NCBI RefSeq assembly: GCF_900660545.1
Contig: NZ_LR214986.1
Location: 1 to 64,000, forward strand
From: Mycoplasmopsis cynos
GTDB lineage: Bacteria > Bacillota_I > Bacilli_A > Mycoplasmatales > Metamycoplasmataceae
DNA length: 64,000 bases
Direction of reading: 5' to 3'
Made by a program: the position numbers and the translations under genes. Shown here one piece after another: positions 49,991 through 60,086 of the stretch (the stretch's first letter is position 1; each line of letters begins with the position of its first letter). The notes under the pieces are model-generated. The model saw only the letters and a program-made list of their open reading frames with translations, was not told where the DNA came from and did no database searches.

Positions 49991-50000
49991 AAATTTCCCT

Positions 50001-50245
50001 GTTTAGCAAGAACCTGGATATCCAAGTTCATTAGATATATTGGTATATTTGGGGTTATTGCAACAATAATTGTTGTTATTATAAAGCTGACCCAAAGTAG
50101 TTAAATAAATTTGATTAAATTTAAAAATCATAGACAAAATTAAATTCTTATATATTTTATTAATTACTTTTTAAAAAGTGAAATTATGGTAAAATGTAGA
50201 TACTTTTAGTAAAAGTATCTTTTTTATTGTTTTAAAGGAGCAATT
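50001..50245 (+). other. Flank of the IS element and leader of map
   Basis: Right of the IS, an open frame runs through to TAA at 50102-50104 and codes for a membrane-span-like tail (IGIFGVIATIIVVIIKL). It might be the cut-off end of an older gene, or chance. The rest is AT-rich map leader with AAAGGAG at 50234-50240. Confidence 0.35.
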
Positions 50246-50992
50246 ATGAATTTAATAAAAACCAATGAGCAAATTGAAAAGATTACTAAAAGTTGCCAAA
50301 TCTTGGCAAAAGTTAAACAAATAGTTTGAGACTTTATAAGACCAGGAGTTTCTTTAAAAGAAATTGATCAATTAGCTTTTAAAGAAATAATTAAGCATGG
50401 AGCTAAACCGGCTTTTTTAGGTTTGTATGGCTTCCCTGCGACAGCTTGTATATCTGTTAATGAACAATTGATCCACGGAATCCCATCGGACTATGTGGTC
50501 AAAGATGGTGATTTAGTGAGTGTTGATCTTGGTTGCATATATCAAGGTTTCAATAGTGATAGCGCATTTACCAAAGCAATTGGTAATGTATCTGAAAATG
50601 ATAGAAAATTAATCGCAGTAGCTGAAGGAGCTTTTTGAGCAGGAGTTAAAGCAATTAAAAAAGGCGCTAGAGTTGGCGATATTTCTTATGCAATTGGTCA
50701 ATACATTTATAAGAACAATTTATATACACCTGATGAATTTTCTGGACATGGGATAGGTCTTGAATTACATGAAGATCCTTATGTACCAAATGTTGGAAAA
50801 AAAGGAACTGGGCCATTGTTACGTGATGGAATGGTGATTTGTATTGAACCAATGATTATTCAATGTCCTAACATTAAAATTTTAAAAGATGGGTGAACTG
50901 TTATTAGCGCTAACAAAACAAATACAGCTCATTATGAACATACAGTTTTGATAAAAGATGGAAAAGGAATTGTTCTTACGAAAGGAATATAA
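50246..50992 (+). CDS. map: Methionine aminopeptidase
   Basis: Map removes the first Met after Def acts. The 248-aa type I enzyme has the metal ligands in the usual order: [30 protein letters not shown] (two Asp), [12 protein letters not shown] (His), CIEPMI (Glu) and YEHTVLI (Glu). TGA encodes several Trp. AAAGGAG precedes the ATG. The infA start lies one base past its stop, opening the map-infA-rpmJ-rpsM-rpsK-rpoA-rplQ run. Confidence 0.96.
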
Positions 50993-50993
50993 T

Positions 50994-51212
50994 TTGGCTA
51001 AAGACGCAATAAAATTTAAAGCTATTATCAAAGAAGCACATACAACAGATTTGTATACTGTTGAATTAGAAGATAATGGTGCACTTATTAAAGCTCATAT
51101 TTCAGGTAAGATGAGAGTGAACCACATTCGTATTTTACCAGGGGATACTGTTGATGTAGAAATTAGTCCTTATGATTTAACTCAAGGACGAATTGTTTAC
51201 AGACATAAATAA
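50994..51212 (+). CDS. infA: Translation initiation factor IF-1
   Basis: IF-1 blocks the ribosomal A site during initiation. The 72-aa product is an OB fold: (L/M)[43 protein letters not shown] and [19 protein letters not shown]. The start is TTG at 50994 with AAAGGA before it; longer readings run inside map. Length is exactly the family norm. Confidence 0.96.
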   Translation: MAKDAIKFKAIIKEAHTTDLYTVELEDNGALIKAHISGKMRVNHIRILPGDTVDVEISPYDLTQGRIVYRHK

Positions 51213-51225
51213 TTAAGGAGTAATA

Positions 51226-51339
51226 ATGAAAGTTAGAGCAAGTGTTAAAAGAATGTGTAAAGATTGTAAAATGATTAAACGTAAGGGTGTTAATCGTGTA
51301 ATTTGTGTTCAACCAAAACACAAACAAAGACAAGGGTAA
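51226..51339 (+). CDS. rpmJ: 50S ribosomal protein L36
   Basis: The 37-aa protein [20 protein letters not shown] ends with [15 protein letters not shown]. It has the Cys-x2-Cys then Cys and His zinc-binding set of the zinc form. AAGGAG precedes the ATG, and it sits in its usual place between infA and rpsM. Confidence 0.97.
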   Translation: MKVRASVKRMCKDCKMIKRKGVNRVICVQPKHKQRQG

Positions 51340-51359
51340 TTTAAGAAAGGAATATAAGA

Positions 51360-51728
51360 ATGGCTAGAATTTTAAATATAGAAATTCCAAATAACAAACG
51401 TGTTGTCATTTCATTAACATATATTTATGGTATTGGAAAATCATTAGCACAAGAAATTTGTAAAAAAGCAAAAATTGATGAAAATACTCGTGTTCATGAT
51501 CTTTCAGAAGAAGAATTATCAAGAATTCGTGAAGCAGCAAAAGCATATTTAACTGAGGGTGATTTGCGTAGAGAAACTACATTAAACATTAAACGTTTAA
51601 TGGAAATTAAATGCTACCGTGGTATTAGACATCGTAAGGGATTACCAGTTCGTGGTCAATCAACTCAAAAGAATGCTCGTACACGTAAGGGTCCTAGAAA
51701 AACAGTTGCAGGAAAGAAAGGTAAATAA
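51360..51728 (+). CDS. rpsM: 30S ribosomal protein S13
   Basis: S13 is in the 30S head and touches the 50S. The 122-aa product has [31 protein letters not shown], and the C-terminal [20 protein letters not shown] with [10 protein letters not shown]. Length is normal. It is second in the alpha-operon part, followed by rpsK 2 bases on. Confidence 0.98.
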   Translation: MARILNIEIPNNKRVVISLTYIYGIGKSLAQEICKKAKIDENTRVHDLSEEELSRIREAAKAYLTEGDLRRETTLNIKRLMEIKCYRGIRHRKGLPVRGQSTQKNARTRKGPRKTVAGKKGK

Positions 51729-51730
51729 TA

Positions 51731-52120
51731 ATGGCGCGTAAAACTAAAAAGAAAAATATAGTTAATGGTGTTGTTCATATTCACTCTACAAATCAAAACA
51801 CAATTGTTACTTTTGCTGATGAAAAAGGAAATGTTATTGCTTGATCTTCTGCAGGAGCAATTGGGTACAAAGGTACAAAGAAAAAGACACCTTATGCAGC
51901 TGGTTTAGCAGCAGCAGCAGCAGCTGAAGCAGCGAAAGAACACGGAATCAAATCTGTTAAAGTTGAATTAAAAGGTTTAGGTGCAGGTAAAGATGCAGCT
52001 AAAAAACAAATTGAAGTTTCAGGAATCACTGTTACTGAAATTAAGGATGTTACACCAGTTCCACACAATGGTACTAGACCACCAAAACGTATTTTGAAGC
52101 GTGAACGTGCTAAAAAATAA
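51731..52120 (+). CDS. rpsK: 30S ribosomal protein S11
   Basis: S11 lies at the 30S platform. The 129-aa product has [34 protein letters not shown] (Trp by TGA), a run of Ala near residue 60, and [19 protein letters not shown]. Normal length. Confidence 0.98.
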
Positions 52121-52144
52121 TTCATAACTTATTAGGAGTAAATA

Positions 52145-53167
52145 ATGGAAAAAATGAAACCTTTAGTATATAAAGAAAAAGCTGAATTCAAAGAAGTTAT
52201 GAAGAATGAGACTACATTTTTATTATCAGGCCTTGAAAGAGGATTTGGGAATACACTTGGTGTAGCATTAAGAAGAGTAATTTTATCAAATATTACAACC
52301 TTAGCACCTTTTTGTGTTAGAATCGATGGTGCTGAACATGAATTTACAACTGTAAAAGATATCGTTGAAGATGTTCCTTCAATTATTATGAATTTAAGAA
52401 AAGTTCGTTTTACATATAATCCTGAATATGTTAATGATAATGAAATAATAAAAGTTAAATTACAATCAAATGAAGCTGGTTCAGTTACTTCATCATTAAT
52501 TGAAGTAAGTAATCCCGGTGTAAAAGTTATCGACCCTACAGTTCATATTGCAGAAGTTTCAAAACCTTATGCATTGAAGTTAGAAATGTATCTAAGAGTA
52601 GGCCGTGGATATATGACTTTTGAAGAAAATAAAACTTTTATTTATGATTCAAGCATAAAAAACAAACTTCAAACATTAACTGATATTACAACTGGTAAAT
52701 CTGAATTTATTGCTGTTGATTCTGATTTTTCACCTGTTAAAAAAGTAAAATATAATGTTAGGGAACTTAATTCTTCTTCTCCTAAAATTGAAGAAGAACT
52801 TGAATTTACAGTAGTTACAGATGGAACAATTTCTGCAAAAGAAGCTATTAAAGAAGGTTCAAAGATTTTAATTGGTATGTTCCAAGAAATCGGAAATATT
52901 GATAAAATGGAAGAAATAAAAATCTTTGAGGAACCAAAAATAGAAGAACCTCAACAAATTGAAGATGATATCGAAATTACTCAATTAGGACTTTCAGTTC
53001 GTTCATTAAATGCACTAAGAAAAAATGGTAAAAGAAAAATTAGTCAAATTGCCTCAATGACATTAGAAGAATTAGAAGCTGTTAAAAATTTAGGTAGAAA
53101 ATCAATAGAAGAAATTATTGAAAAACTTAGAGAATTTGGTTATGAATTAAAAGAAGGAGGAGAATAA
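52145..53167 (+). CDS. rpoA: RNA polymerase alpha subunit
   Basis: Alpha is the scaffold of RNA polymerase. The 340-aa product has the N-terminal dimerisation core SGLERGFGNTLGVALRRVIL and EFTTVKDIVEDVPSIIMNLR, then a C-terminal helix-hairpin-helix domain (LGLSVRSLNALRKNGKRKIS, VKNLGRKSIEEIIEKL). Length is slightly above the usual 315-330. rplQ begins one base past its stop. Confidence 0.98.
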   Translation: MEKMKPLVYKEKAEFKEVMKNETTFLLSGLERGFGNTLGVALRRVILSNITTLAPFCVRIDGAEHEFTTVKDIVEDVPSIIMNLRKVRFTYNPEYVNDNEIIKVKLQSNEAGSVTSSLIEVSNPGVKVIDPTVHIAEVSKPYALKLEMYLRVGRGYMTFEENKTFIYDSSIKNKLQTLTDITTGKSEFIAVDSDFSPVKKVKYNVRELNSSSPKIEEELEFTVVTDGTISAKEAIKEGSKILIGMFQEIGNIDKMEEIKIFEEPKIEEPQQIEDDIEITQLGLSVRSLNALRKNGKRKISQIASMTLEELEAVKNLGRKSIEEIIEKLREFGYELKEGGE

Positions 53168-53168
53168 T

Positions 53169-53534
53169 ATGGCTAATCCTACACAAATATACTCACGCGA
53201 TACAAAATGAAGAACAGGTGTTATGCGTTCACTTGTTAGTGAACTATATGCAAATGGGCATATTACAACAACTTTAATTAGAGCAAAAGAAGTAAGAAGA
53301 CATGCAGAAAAAATGATTCAAAAAGCAAAAAACCCAACTTTAGCAAATAGACGTATTGTAGCATCATTTTTACGTAAAATCAAAGTTAACGGAACAGATA
53401 AGGATGTTTTAAAATATCTTTTTGATACAATCGCACCTAAATATGAAAAAAGAAATGGTGGATACACAAGAATTATTAAATTACCAAGACGTCAAGGTGA
53501 TAGCACACGTATGGCAATTATTGAACTTGTTTAA
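53169..53534 (+). CDS. rplQ: 50S ribosomal protein L17
   Basis: The 121-aa product, starting MANPTQIYSRDTKWRTGVMR (Trp by TGA), has SLVSELYANGHITTTLIRAK and RNGGYTRIIKLPRRQGDSTR. Normal length. It ends the ribosomal cluster and is followed by a terminator. Confidence 0.97.
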
Positions 53535-53570
53535 TTAATTATTTAGCTTTAATAAAAATTTTATTCACTT

Positions 53571-53599
53571 AAAACTGATCTTATTAGGTCAGTTTTTTG
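53571..53599 (+). terminator. rplQ terminator
   Basis: AAAACTGATC, a 7-base loop, then GTCAGTTTTTT (GATC/GTC pairing allows one mismatch) with a T tail. Confidence 0.82.
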
Positions 53600-53645
53600 A
53601 TTAAGTAAAATTTGAATAATATTAAAAATTTATATAATATATTTA

Positions 53646-55634
53646 ATGAAAATATTTGATTTACATTCAGAATATCAACCAGCAGGTGATCAAACAAAAG
53701 CTATTGAATTTTTATCAAACAATATAAAAAAAGGTGTTAAAGATCAAGTTTTATGAGGAGTAACTGGATCTGGAAAAACATTTACTATTGCAAATGTGAT
53801 AAAGAATTTTGATAAACCTGTTTTAATACTTTCGCATAATAAAACCTTAACAAACCAGCTTTATAGCGAGTTGAAAGGTTTTTTTCCTAATAACGCAGTT
53901 GAATATTATATTTCTTATTTTGATTATTTTAGACCAGAAGCTTATTTACCTAATACTGACACATATATTGAAAAAGATTCTAGAATTAATAAAAAAATTG
54001 ATATTATGAGAATGAGCGCAATCAATTCTTTAATTTCACGAAAAGATGTTATTGTAGTCGCTTCTGTTAGTGCTATTTATGGAGCTTTAAATCCGGAAAT
54101 TTATGTTAAAAGTTTTTATCGCATTTTTAAAGGACAAAAAATTTCTGTTAAAGACTTTTGTCACAAACTTATTAATATTAAATATCATCGAAATGATATA
54201 GCTCCTTCATCAGCTGAATTTAGTGTTAAAGGCGATAGTGTTATTTTGAGGCCAGCAGATAGCGAAGAAAATGCAATTAGAATTGATTTTTTTGGCGATG
54301 AAATTGAGGATATTTTACTAATCAATGCTTTGAATAAGAATATTTTAGATAAATATGATATATATACTATTTCACCAGGTGATGCTTATGCAACTGATAA
54401 TTCTGTTTATGATCGTGTCATTCCATTAATTGAGCATGAATTAAATGAACAACTAAAAAAATTTGAATCTGAACAAAAGTTGCTTGAATATCAAAGACTT
54501 TCACAACGTATTAAAAATGATATTAATGATCTCAAAGAATTTAGATTTTGCAAAGGTATTGAAAATTATTCAATGTATCTTGATGGAAGAAATTTTGGAG
54601 ATAGACCATATACACTATTAGATTACTTTCCAAAAGATTCATTAATTATTATTGATGAATCGCACTTATCAATACCTCAAATAAGATCAATGATAATTGG
54701 TGATCAATCTCGTAAAAATAATTTAGTAAATTATGGTTTTAGGTTGCCTTCTGCTTTGGAGAATAGACCTTTAAGTGGAGAAGAATTTGAAAATAATTTT
54801 GATTTTAAGAAGATTTATATCTCAGCTACACCTGTTGAATATGAACTTAATAAAGCAAAAAAAAATGTTGTTAAAATGATAGTTAGACCAACTGGACTAT
54901 TAGACCCAGAAATAATCATAAAACCAACACAAAATCAAATTAATGATATTTATGAAACCATTTTAAAACAAAGAGAACTTAATGAGAAAACAATTATTTT
55001 AACAATAACTAAAGAAACATCAGAAAAGTTAAATGAATATTTAATTAAACGTGGTATAAAGTCAATGTATATTCATTCAGAACATACAAATTTTGAACGA
55101 GATGAAATCATTAAAAAATTGAGATTAGGATATTATGAAGTGCTTATTGGAATAAATCTTTTGCGAGAAGGTGTTGATATACCAGAAGTGTCCAAAGTTA
55201 TTATTTTAGATGCTGATAAAGGCGGTTTTATAAGAGCTGCAAATAATTTAATTCAGATTGTAGGAAGAGCTTCAAGAAATGCTAATGGACAAGCCATTTT
55301 ATATGCTGATACCATTTCGCCTGCTATGAGAGAATGTATTGATGATAACAAAAATAAAAGAAAGATTCAACTTGAGTATAATAAATTAAACCATATTACA
55401 CCGCGAACTATTATTAAAAAAGTTCCAACCTTATTTGAAACCAATGAACTACTAAGTGATATAGAAAAAATCCTAACTAAAAAATCTCATAAAAGACCTA
55501 AAGCTAAAATACAAATTATTATTAAAGAGTTAACAAAAAGCATGTTAGATGCAGCAAAGCAAAGGGATTATTTAAAAGCGCAAGAAATTAAAGATTTAAT
55601 CTTTAAACTAGAAAGTGATACTAATGATAATTAA
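53646..55634 (+). CDS. uvrB: Excinuclease ABC subunit UvrB
   Basis: UvrB is the damage-checking helicase of nucleotide excision repair. The 662-aa product has Walker A GVTGSGKTFTIANV, the beta-hairpin YYISYFDYFRPEAYLP, IIDESH, and helicase motifs GINLLREGVDIPEV and QIVGRASRNANGQAI, with a UVR domain at the end. One Trp is TGA in the first 40 residues. Its stop overlaps the next gene by 11 bases. Confidence 0.97.
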
Positions 55635-56121
55635 ATATGAAGACTTAAAAAATAATACAGATTCAATTATGATTCGTTCAATAAATGTACTATCTATTTA
55701 TGATACATTTAGAAAAATATTTAGTATTATTTTAGATCCATCAAACCCAAATTTTCACCAATTAACTTGAAATTTTTTTACTAGGAATGATCAATTTTCA
55801 CCAATTATTTATGATTTTATTTTTTATCTTTTTATTTATTTGAAAGACAAAAAATATCTTGGTAGCAATATTGAACATCAAAATTCTTTTTCAGATATTA
55901 AGGCTATTTTTAGGCAAAATTTAGATTATCAAGATTTGAAAAGCAAAGTTTTTAAAGAAGCAAAAAACATTTTTAAATTAGCTAATTTGGACGGGGATTT
56001 AAATGATATTTTAGTTTTAGTTGAAGAATTTGACATTTTTAAAAATATAGAACAAAAACAAAAAATTCAAATCTTAAATTTTGATATTGAACCTTTCGAT
56101 GGTTGCGATATACCAAGTTAA
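55624..56121 (+). CDS. Hypothetical protein, 165 aa, coupled to uvrB
   Basis: I do not recognise this gene. It starts inside uvrB (MIIKYEDLKNNTDSIMIRSI) and has an N-terminal region with several aromatic residues (FHQLTWNFFTRNDQF, IIYDFIFYLFIYL), then a charged middle (LGSNIEHQNSFSDIKAIF), and ends FDIEPFDGCDIPS. No signal peptide is seen. The TTGCATTTT terminator follows. The overlap implies that it is translated with UvrB, but no link to repair is shown by sequence. Confidence 0.65.
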
Positions 56122-56133
56122 TTTCTTAAAACA

Positions 56134-56165
56134 AAAATGCAAATTAAAGTATCAACTTGCATTTT
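56134..56165. terminator. Bidirectional terminator between the uvrB unit and ylxM
   Basis: AAAATGCAA, a loop, TTGCATTTT, flanked by A/T runs, placed between converging genes. Confidence 0.8.
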
Positions 56166-56171
56166 AGAATA

Positions 56172-56402
56172 TTATTCTTGATAAATTTCATTTTCAAATT
56201 TTTCAAGTTTTTTAATTGCTTTTTTAATTGCATCATAAGCCGCTGTTCTAGATGTAGCTGTTATTTCAGCTATTTCAGAGTATGATAAATCTTGGAAGAA
56301 ATATAACTCAAAAACTTGTTTTTGGGTTTGAGTTAAAAAATTTTTATATTTTTCATATAAAATAGTGTATTTATTTATGTTATCAGGTTCTTTTTTACTC
56401 AT
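56172..56402 (-). CDS. ylxM: YlxM-family helix-turn-helix protein
   Basis: YlxM is a small protein often encoded with ftsY/ffh and thought to help the SRP pathway. The 76-aa product has LTQTQKQVFELYFFQDLSYS, then EIAEITATSRTAAYDAIKKA, the sigma-70 region-4-like helix-turn-helix. It overlaps the ftsY end by 8 bases, which supports the assignment. Confidence 0.88.
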   Translation of the reverse strand: MSKKEPDNINKYTILYEKYKNFLTQTQKQVFELYFFQDLSYSEIAEITATSRTAAYDAIKKAIKKLEKFENEIYQE

Positions 56403-57441
56403 TTATAAGATCCTTAGTCATTTGATAAATAAATAGATCAAGATCAAATTCTTGTAAATCATCAAGTTTTTCACCTAATCCAACATATTTAACATCTAAA
56501 TTATATTCATCTTTAATAGAAAGAACTATACCTCCTTTTGAGGTTCCGTCTAGTTTTGTCAAAATAACACCAGTCAAATTAGCAATTTCTTTAAAGTTTT
56601 TTGCTTGTGACAGACCATTTTGTCCGGTTGTTGCATCTAAAACCAGCAATGATTCATGCGGAGCATCCGGTACAAAACGTTTAATAATATTAACCATTTT
56701 AGAAAGTTCATTCATTAAGTTTATTTTATTTTGCAATCTTCCAGCTGTATCAATGATTAATAAATCATAATGTTCACTAGTGGCTTTATCAAGTGATTCA
56801 TATACAACTGAAGCAGGATCGGCGCCTTCTTTTTGTGGTTTTATAATTTTAGCCCCTATTCTATCTGCTCAAATACCCAATTGGTTTACTGCGCCAGCTC
56901 TAAATGTATCAGCGGCTGCTATTAAAACTTTTTTACCTTCTTTGATGTATTTATTTGCTATTTTAGCAATAGAAGTTGTTTTGCCTGAGCCATTAACACC
57001 TACAAAGATAAAAATATTTAATCTACCATCAGAAAAATTTAAGTTAGTATTAGTAATTGTATTTCCAGTATATATTACAAAAAGTTGATCAGCAATAAGC
57101 TCGCCAATAAGTTTTGGATCATCGATATTATTTATTTTTACTTCTTGCTTGATTTTTTCAATAATTACATCAACTAGTTTTAAGTTAATATCAGACATTA
57201 TTAGTAGTTCTTCTAATTCTTCAAAAAAGTCTTCATCTATTTGATTATATTTGTTTTGAATTTCTAAAAGTTTTTTACCAAAATCAGAGCTATTTTTAAG
57301 ACCATTTTCATATTTTTTAAATTTTTCACTTGTTAAGATCTCTTTTTGCTTTTGCTCTTTTAATTCTTCTTTTAGAGTTTGAATATCTTGTTTGTTTTCT
57401 TTTTTGAAAACTTTATTAATTAAATTTTTAAAAAATCCCAT
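56395..57441 (-). CDS. ftsY: Signal recognition particle receptor FtsY
   Basis: FtsY delivers ribosome-SRP complexes to the SecYEG channel. The 348-aa product has a charged N-terminus, then the NG domain with [39 protein letters not shown] and [10 protein letters not shown]. One Trp (GIWADR) is TGA. YlxM follows by overlap. The start is ATG at 57441. Confidence 0.97.
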
Positions 57442-57579
57442 AAATATATTTTATTATATTTTTTTATTTATCCTTGATAATAATTGCTTAAATATAGCTT
57501 AAAATTGCTATTTTGAGCTATTAAATTTAGAGTTTTAGCAATAGTAAGATTGTAATATAATTAAATATTAGGACAAATT

Positions 57580-58845
57580 ATGGAACAAGTAATAACTAAA
57601 AAAACCAACATTATTAATAAGTTTAAATATACATCCGCTTTAATAATTTCTATTTTAGGAACAGAAGCGGTTAAGTTAAGTTCGTCAGTTTATATTTTTA
57701 AATTAACAGAAAATTTTTGACTTGTTTCATTGTTTTATCTATTTATCCAATTGCCAGCTTTAATTGTATATATTTTTGGGCCAAAAATTGTTCAAAAATT
57801 CACTAATAAGCAAATCATATTTTTTGCAGATTTTTCAAGTTTTTTAGTTGTATTAATTGTTTTTGTGATTTACTTTTTAATTGATACGAATATTTATGGG
57901 CACACATTTTCTTGGATTTTAACTATTTCTAGTTCATTATATGGTTTATTTAACAGTTTTAGATTTTTAGCTATTAAAAATATAATTTTTTATTTATCAA
58001 ATAATTCTCATGATATGAAACAATATAATTTATTTAACTCATTAGGATTATCTTTTGCTTCATTTTTATCACCAATTTTAGGCTTTTTGTTATTTAAATA
58101 TTTTCCTTTTTGAGCTACATTATTATTAAATATGATTACATTTCTAACTTCAACATCATTATATTTATGTTTAAAGCAAAAGAAGAATCATATTGAATTT
58201 ATTGAACAACACGATGTTGAAATTAAAACTAGCAAAAATAAATATTTAAATTGAACTTTTGCAATTTCGCTAGGATTTTTAATAACAATCTTACTTTATC
58301 CAAAACAAGCAGGAATTAATCAATTTTTCAGTTTTGTTAATTATGATTATAAAGAGTGAACCTTTATTTTTACAATTTGTATATTTGGTTTTGGTTTAAT
58401 AGGAACCTTGTGTTCCTTTTTGCTAAATAAAATAAATGCTCATAATAGGTCTTTATATTTTAATATTATTATTTTAGTAATTGCATTATTAAGCTTTATC
58501 TGACTTTTTTTAAATATTATAAATGACCCAAAATTATTGTTAATATCGTACTTAATTTTAAATGCTTTGACGCAAATGCTTAGTTCGTTGGTTTTGCCTA
58601 TTGGTAATAATTATATATTTATGATATTTGATAAAAAAGAATTCACTAGACAAAATTCATATATCTTAGTTTATAGGATAGTTTTTTATACAATATTAAT
58701 TTTGTTACTAACGGTTTTATATTTATATGCTGGATTTGTAGTAATGTTTTTAATGTATTCACTAATTCTATTAATTATTTGCCTTTTTATTTTTTATTCA
58801 AAGTATAAAATTCAAAAACAAGAGGTTAATCAAGATGATAAATAA
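57580..58845 (+). CDS. MFS-like transporter
   Basis: The 421-aa protein has 10-12 hydrophobic spans and no lipobox. Features include FKYTSALIISILGTEAVKLS in span 1, FIQLPALIVYIFGP, and later spans LGLSFASFLSPILGFLL and ICIFGFGLIGTLCSFLL. The fold resembles MFS permeases of the kind that move drugs or small solutes; the substrate is not known. Many TGA codons encode Trp. It is divergent from ftsY and has its own AT-rich promoter region. Confidence 0.75.
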
Positions 58846-59377
58846 AATACTTATAATAAAAACTTTATAATAATTTCATCTAACGGTCTTAAATGGATTA
58901 TCATCTTTGGTTGCTCATCTAAAGTTAGAAGAACGTTTTTAAAATTTTGATTATAAATCTAATATTTTAAAAAGACTTTTTAGAATAATTTAAATAGTCA
59001 ACAATGCTTATTTTTTGTAATGTGCTTAAAATAGTTGATAGATCTTAGGCATTTGATGAAATATAATACTTTATATGTTTACCATATTCTGTATTTCTGG
59101 AAATTTTTATTTTATCAATAAATTTTGTATTAGTATTAACTTCAATTTGGAAGCATATTTCTTAATTTATTGTTGATAATAGCTTTTTTAACATTTATGT
59201 TTTCATCATATTTATCAATTTTTTATAGTTATTATTTAGTTGTCTAAATATATTTGTATTTTCCAAATAAAGAATTTATACTCGTTATTTAAATGATCAT
59301 ATCAATATTTTATAAGAATGTTTTTGATTTTTAAAAGTATATAGCATTTTAAATGTATAGCAAAAATAATTAAAAAA
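58846..59377. other. Gene-free, probably decayed sequence
   Basis: About 530 bases with no open frame of use on either strand. On the minus strand a few coding-like stretches are broken by stops (for example LRNMLPNW and LTLDEQPKMIIHLRPLDEI), so a lost gene is likely. Nothing was identified by name. Confidence 0.4.
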
Positions 59378-59400
59378 CCTGAGTATCTAGAAAACTCAGG
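59378..59400 (-). terminator. Terminator of the small lipoprotein gene
   Basis: CCTGAGT, a 9-base loop, ACTCAGG, followed on the minus strand by TTTTTTAATT. It lies just past the stop of the minus-strand lipoprotein. Confidence 0.85.
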
Positions 59401-59418
59401 TAACAAATTTATAACGTT

Positions 59419-59754
59419 TTAATTTAACTCTTTAATTTTATCTTCAATTTCTTTAATTGCTTTATCTAGTTCTTTATTTAACTTTTCTTTTGCTTCAGGT
59501 GTAGTAGCTGAGTCAAGTTGTTTTTTTCAATATGATTTTATAATATTTTTGGTTTGTTCAATTGTTTGTTTTTTAATTTCTTCTGAAACTGGGATTCCTT
59601 GTTTTTCAAGTGATTTAAATGAAAGTTTTGCAGTTAAATTAATTAATTTATCTATTTTATCTTCTGTTGTTTCTTTTGCACTACATGCTACAACTGTAGC
59701 AGGTAATGCAACAAGAGGTAATAAAGCACCACTAATTTTTAATCATTTTTTCAT
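59419..59754 (-). CDS. Small lipoprotein, 111 aa
   Basis: A probable surface lipoprotein with signal peptide MKKWLKISGALLPLVALPAT and lipobox VVAC (Cys24). The mature part is one charged helical stretch with YWKKQLDSATTPEAKEKLNK, similar in style to the LDKADTEEK helices of the larger lipoproteins here. GGAA precedes the ATG. An 18-base homopolymer lies just upstream of its -10-like box, so expression may be variable. Its function is unknown. Confidence 0.82.
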
Positions 59755-59799
59755 ATTTATTCCTTTCTTGTAATTAAAAATTTTGTTAATGTCCATTGC

Positions 59800-59831
59800 A
59801 TTATACATCGGTGAAAAAAAAAAAAAAAAAA
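59800..59831 (-). promoter_or_regulatory. Promoter with an 18-base homopolymer, possibly phase-variable
   Basis: On the minus strand, 18 Ts (59814-59831) lie 8 bases before TATAAT (59800-59805), about 45 bases before the ATG. The next -35-like candidate, TTTTGC (59833-59838), is 27 bases from the -10 box, too far for normal use. Loss of about ten bases would restore 17. Confidence 0.5.
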
Positions 59832-59880
59832 GCAAAAAAGTTCATTTTTGCATATTTTTTCACATTTTTATAAAAAGAAA

Positions 59881-60081
59881 CTATTCTGCTTCTTTATTTC
59901 CGTGCATAATATGTTCTTTTAAAATTTTATAGTCATTTTCACGCAATAGTTTGCGGTATCTAGTTACTGTGCGTGTAGATATTTTTAATTTTTTGGAAAT
60001 ATATAAGTTTGTGTGATTTAAATTTTCGGAAATAAAAGTTAAAAACTTAGTTCTTTTCTTTTCGAATTTTGTCATTGTCAT
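59881..60081 (-). CDS. Small helix-turn-helix protein, 66 aa
   Basis: The sequence LNHTNLYISKKLKISTRTVT then RYRKLLRENDYK has a clear helix-turn-helix (HTNLYISKKLKISTRTVTRYRK without its edges), resembling winged-helix or MerR-type DNA readers. It is only 66 residues long, so it may act with a partner or as a dimer. It starts 5 bases past the ROK kinase stop, so the two are an operon. It is a candidate regulator of the amylase genes, by position only. Confidence 0.7.
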   Translation of the reverse strand: MTMTKFEKKRTKFLTFISENLNHTNLYISKKLKISTRTVTRYRKLLRENDYKILKEHIMHGNKEAE

Positions 60082-60086
60082 AATTT

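Larger units (their letters stand above)
48787..50000 (+). mobile_element. Degenerate IS3-family insertion sequence
   Basis: It is bounded by imperfect inverted repeats: TGGGAAAAATCATTCGGACA(CTT) on the left (about 48788-48810) and AAGTGTCCGAA...TTTCCC on the right (about 49978-49999). Inside are an OrfA (48848-49147) and a broken OrfB. It is about 1.2 kb, normal for IS3. It sits between adk and map, which are normally adjacent. Target duplications were not found. Confidence 0.82.
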
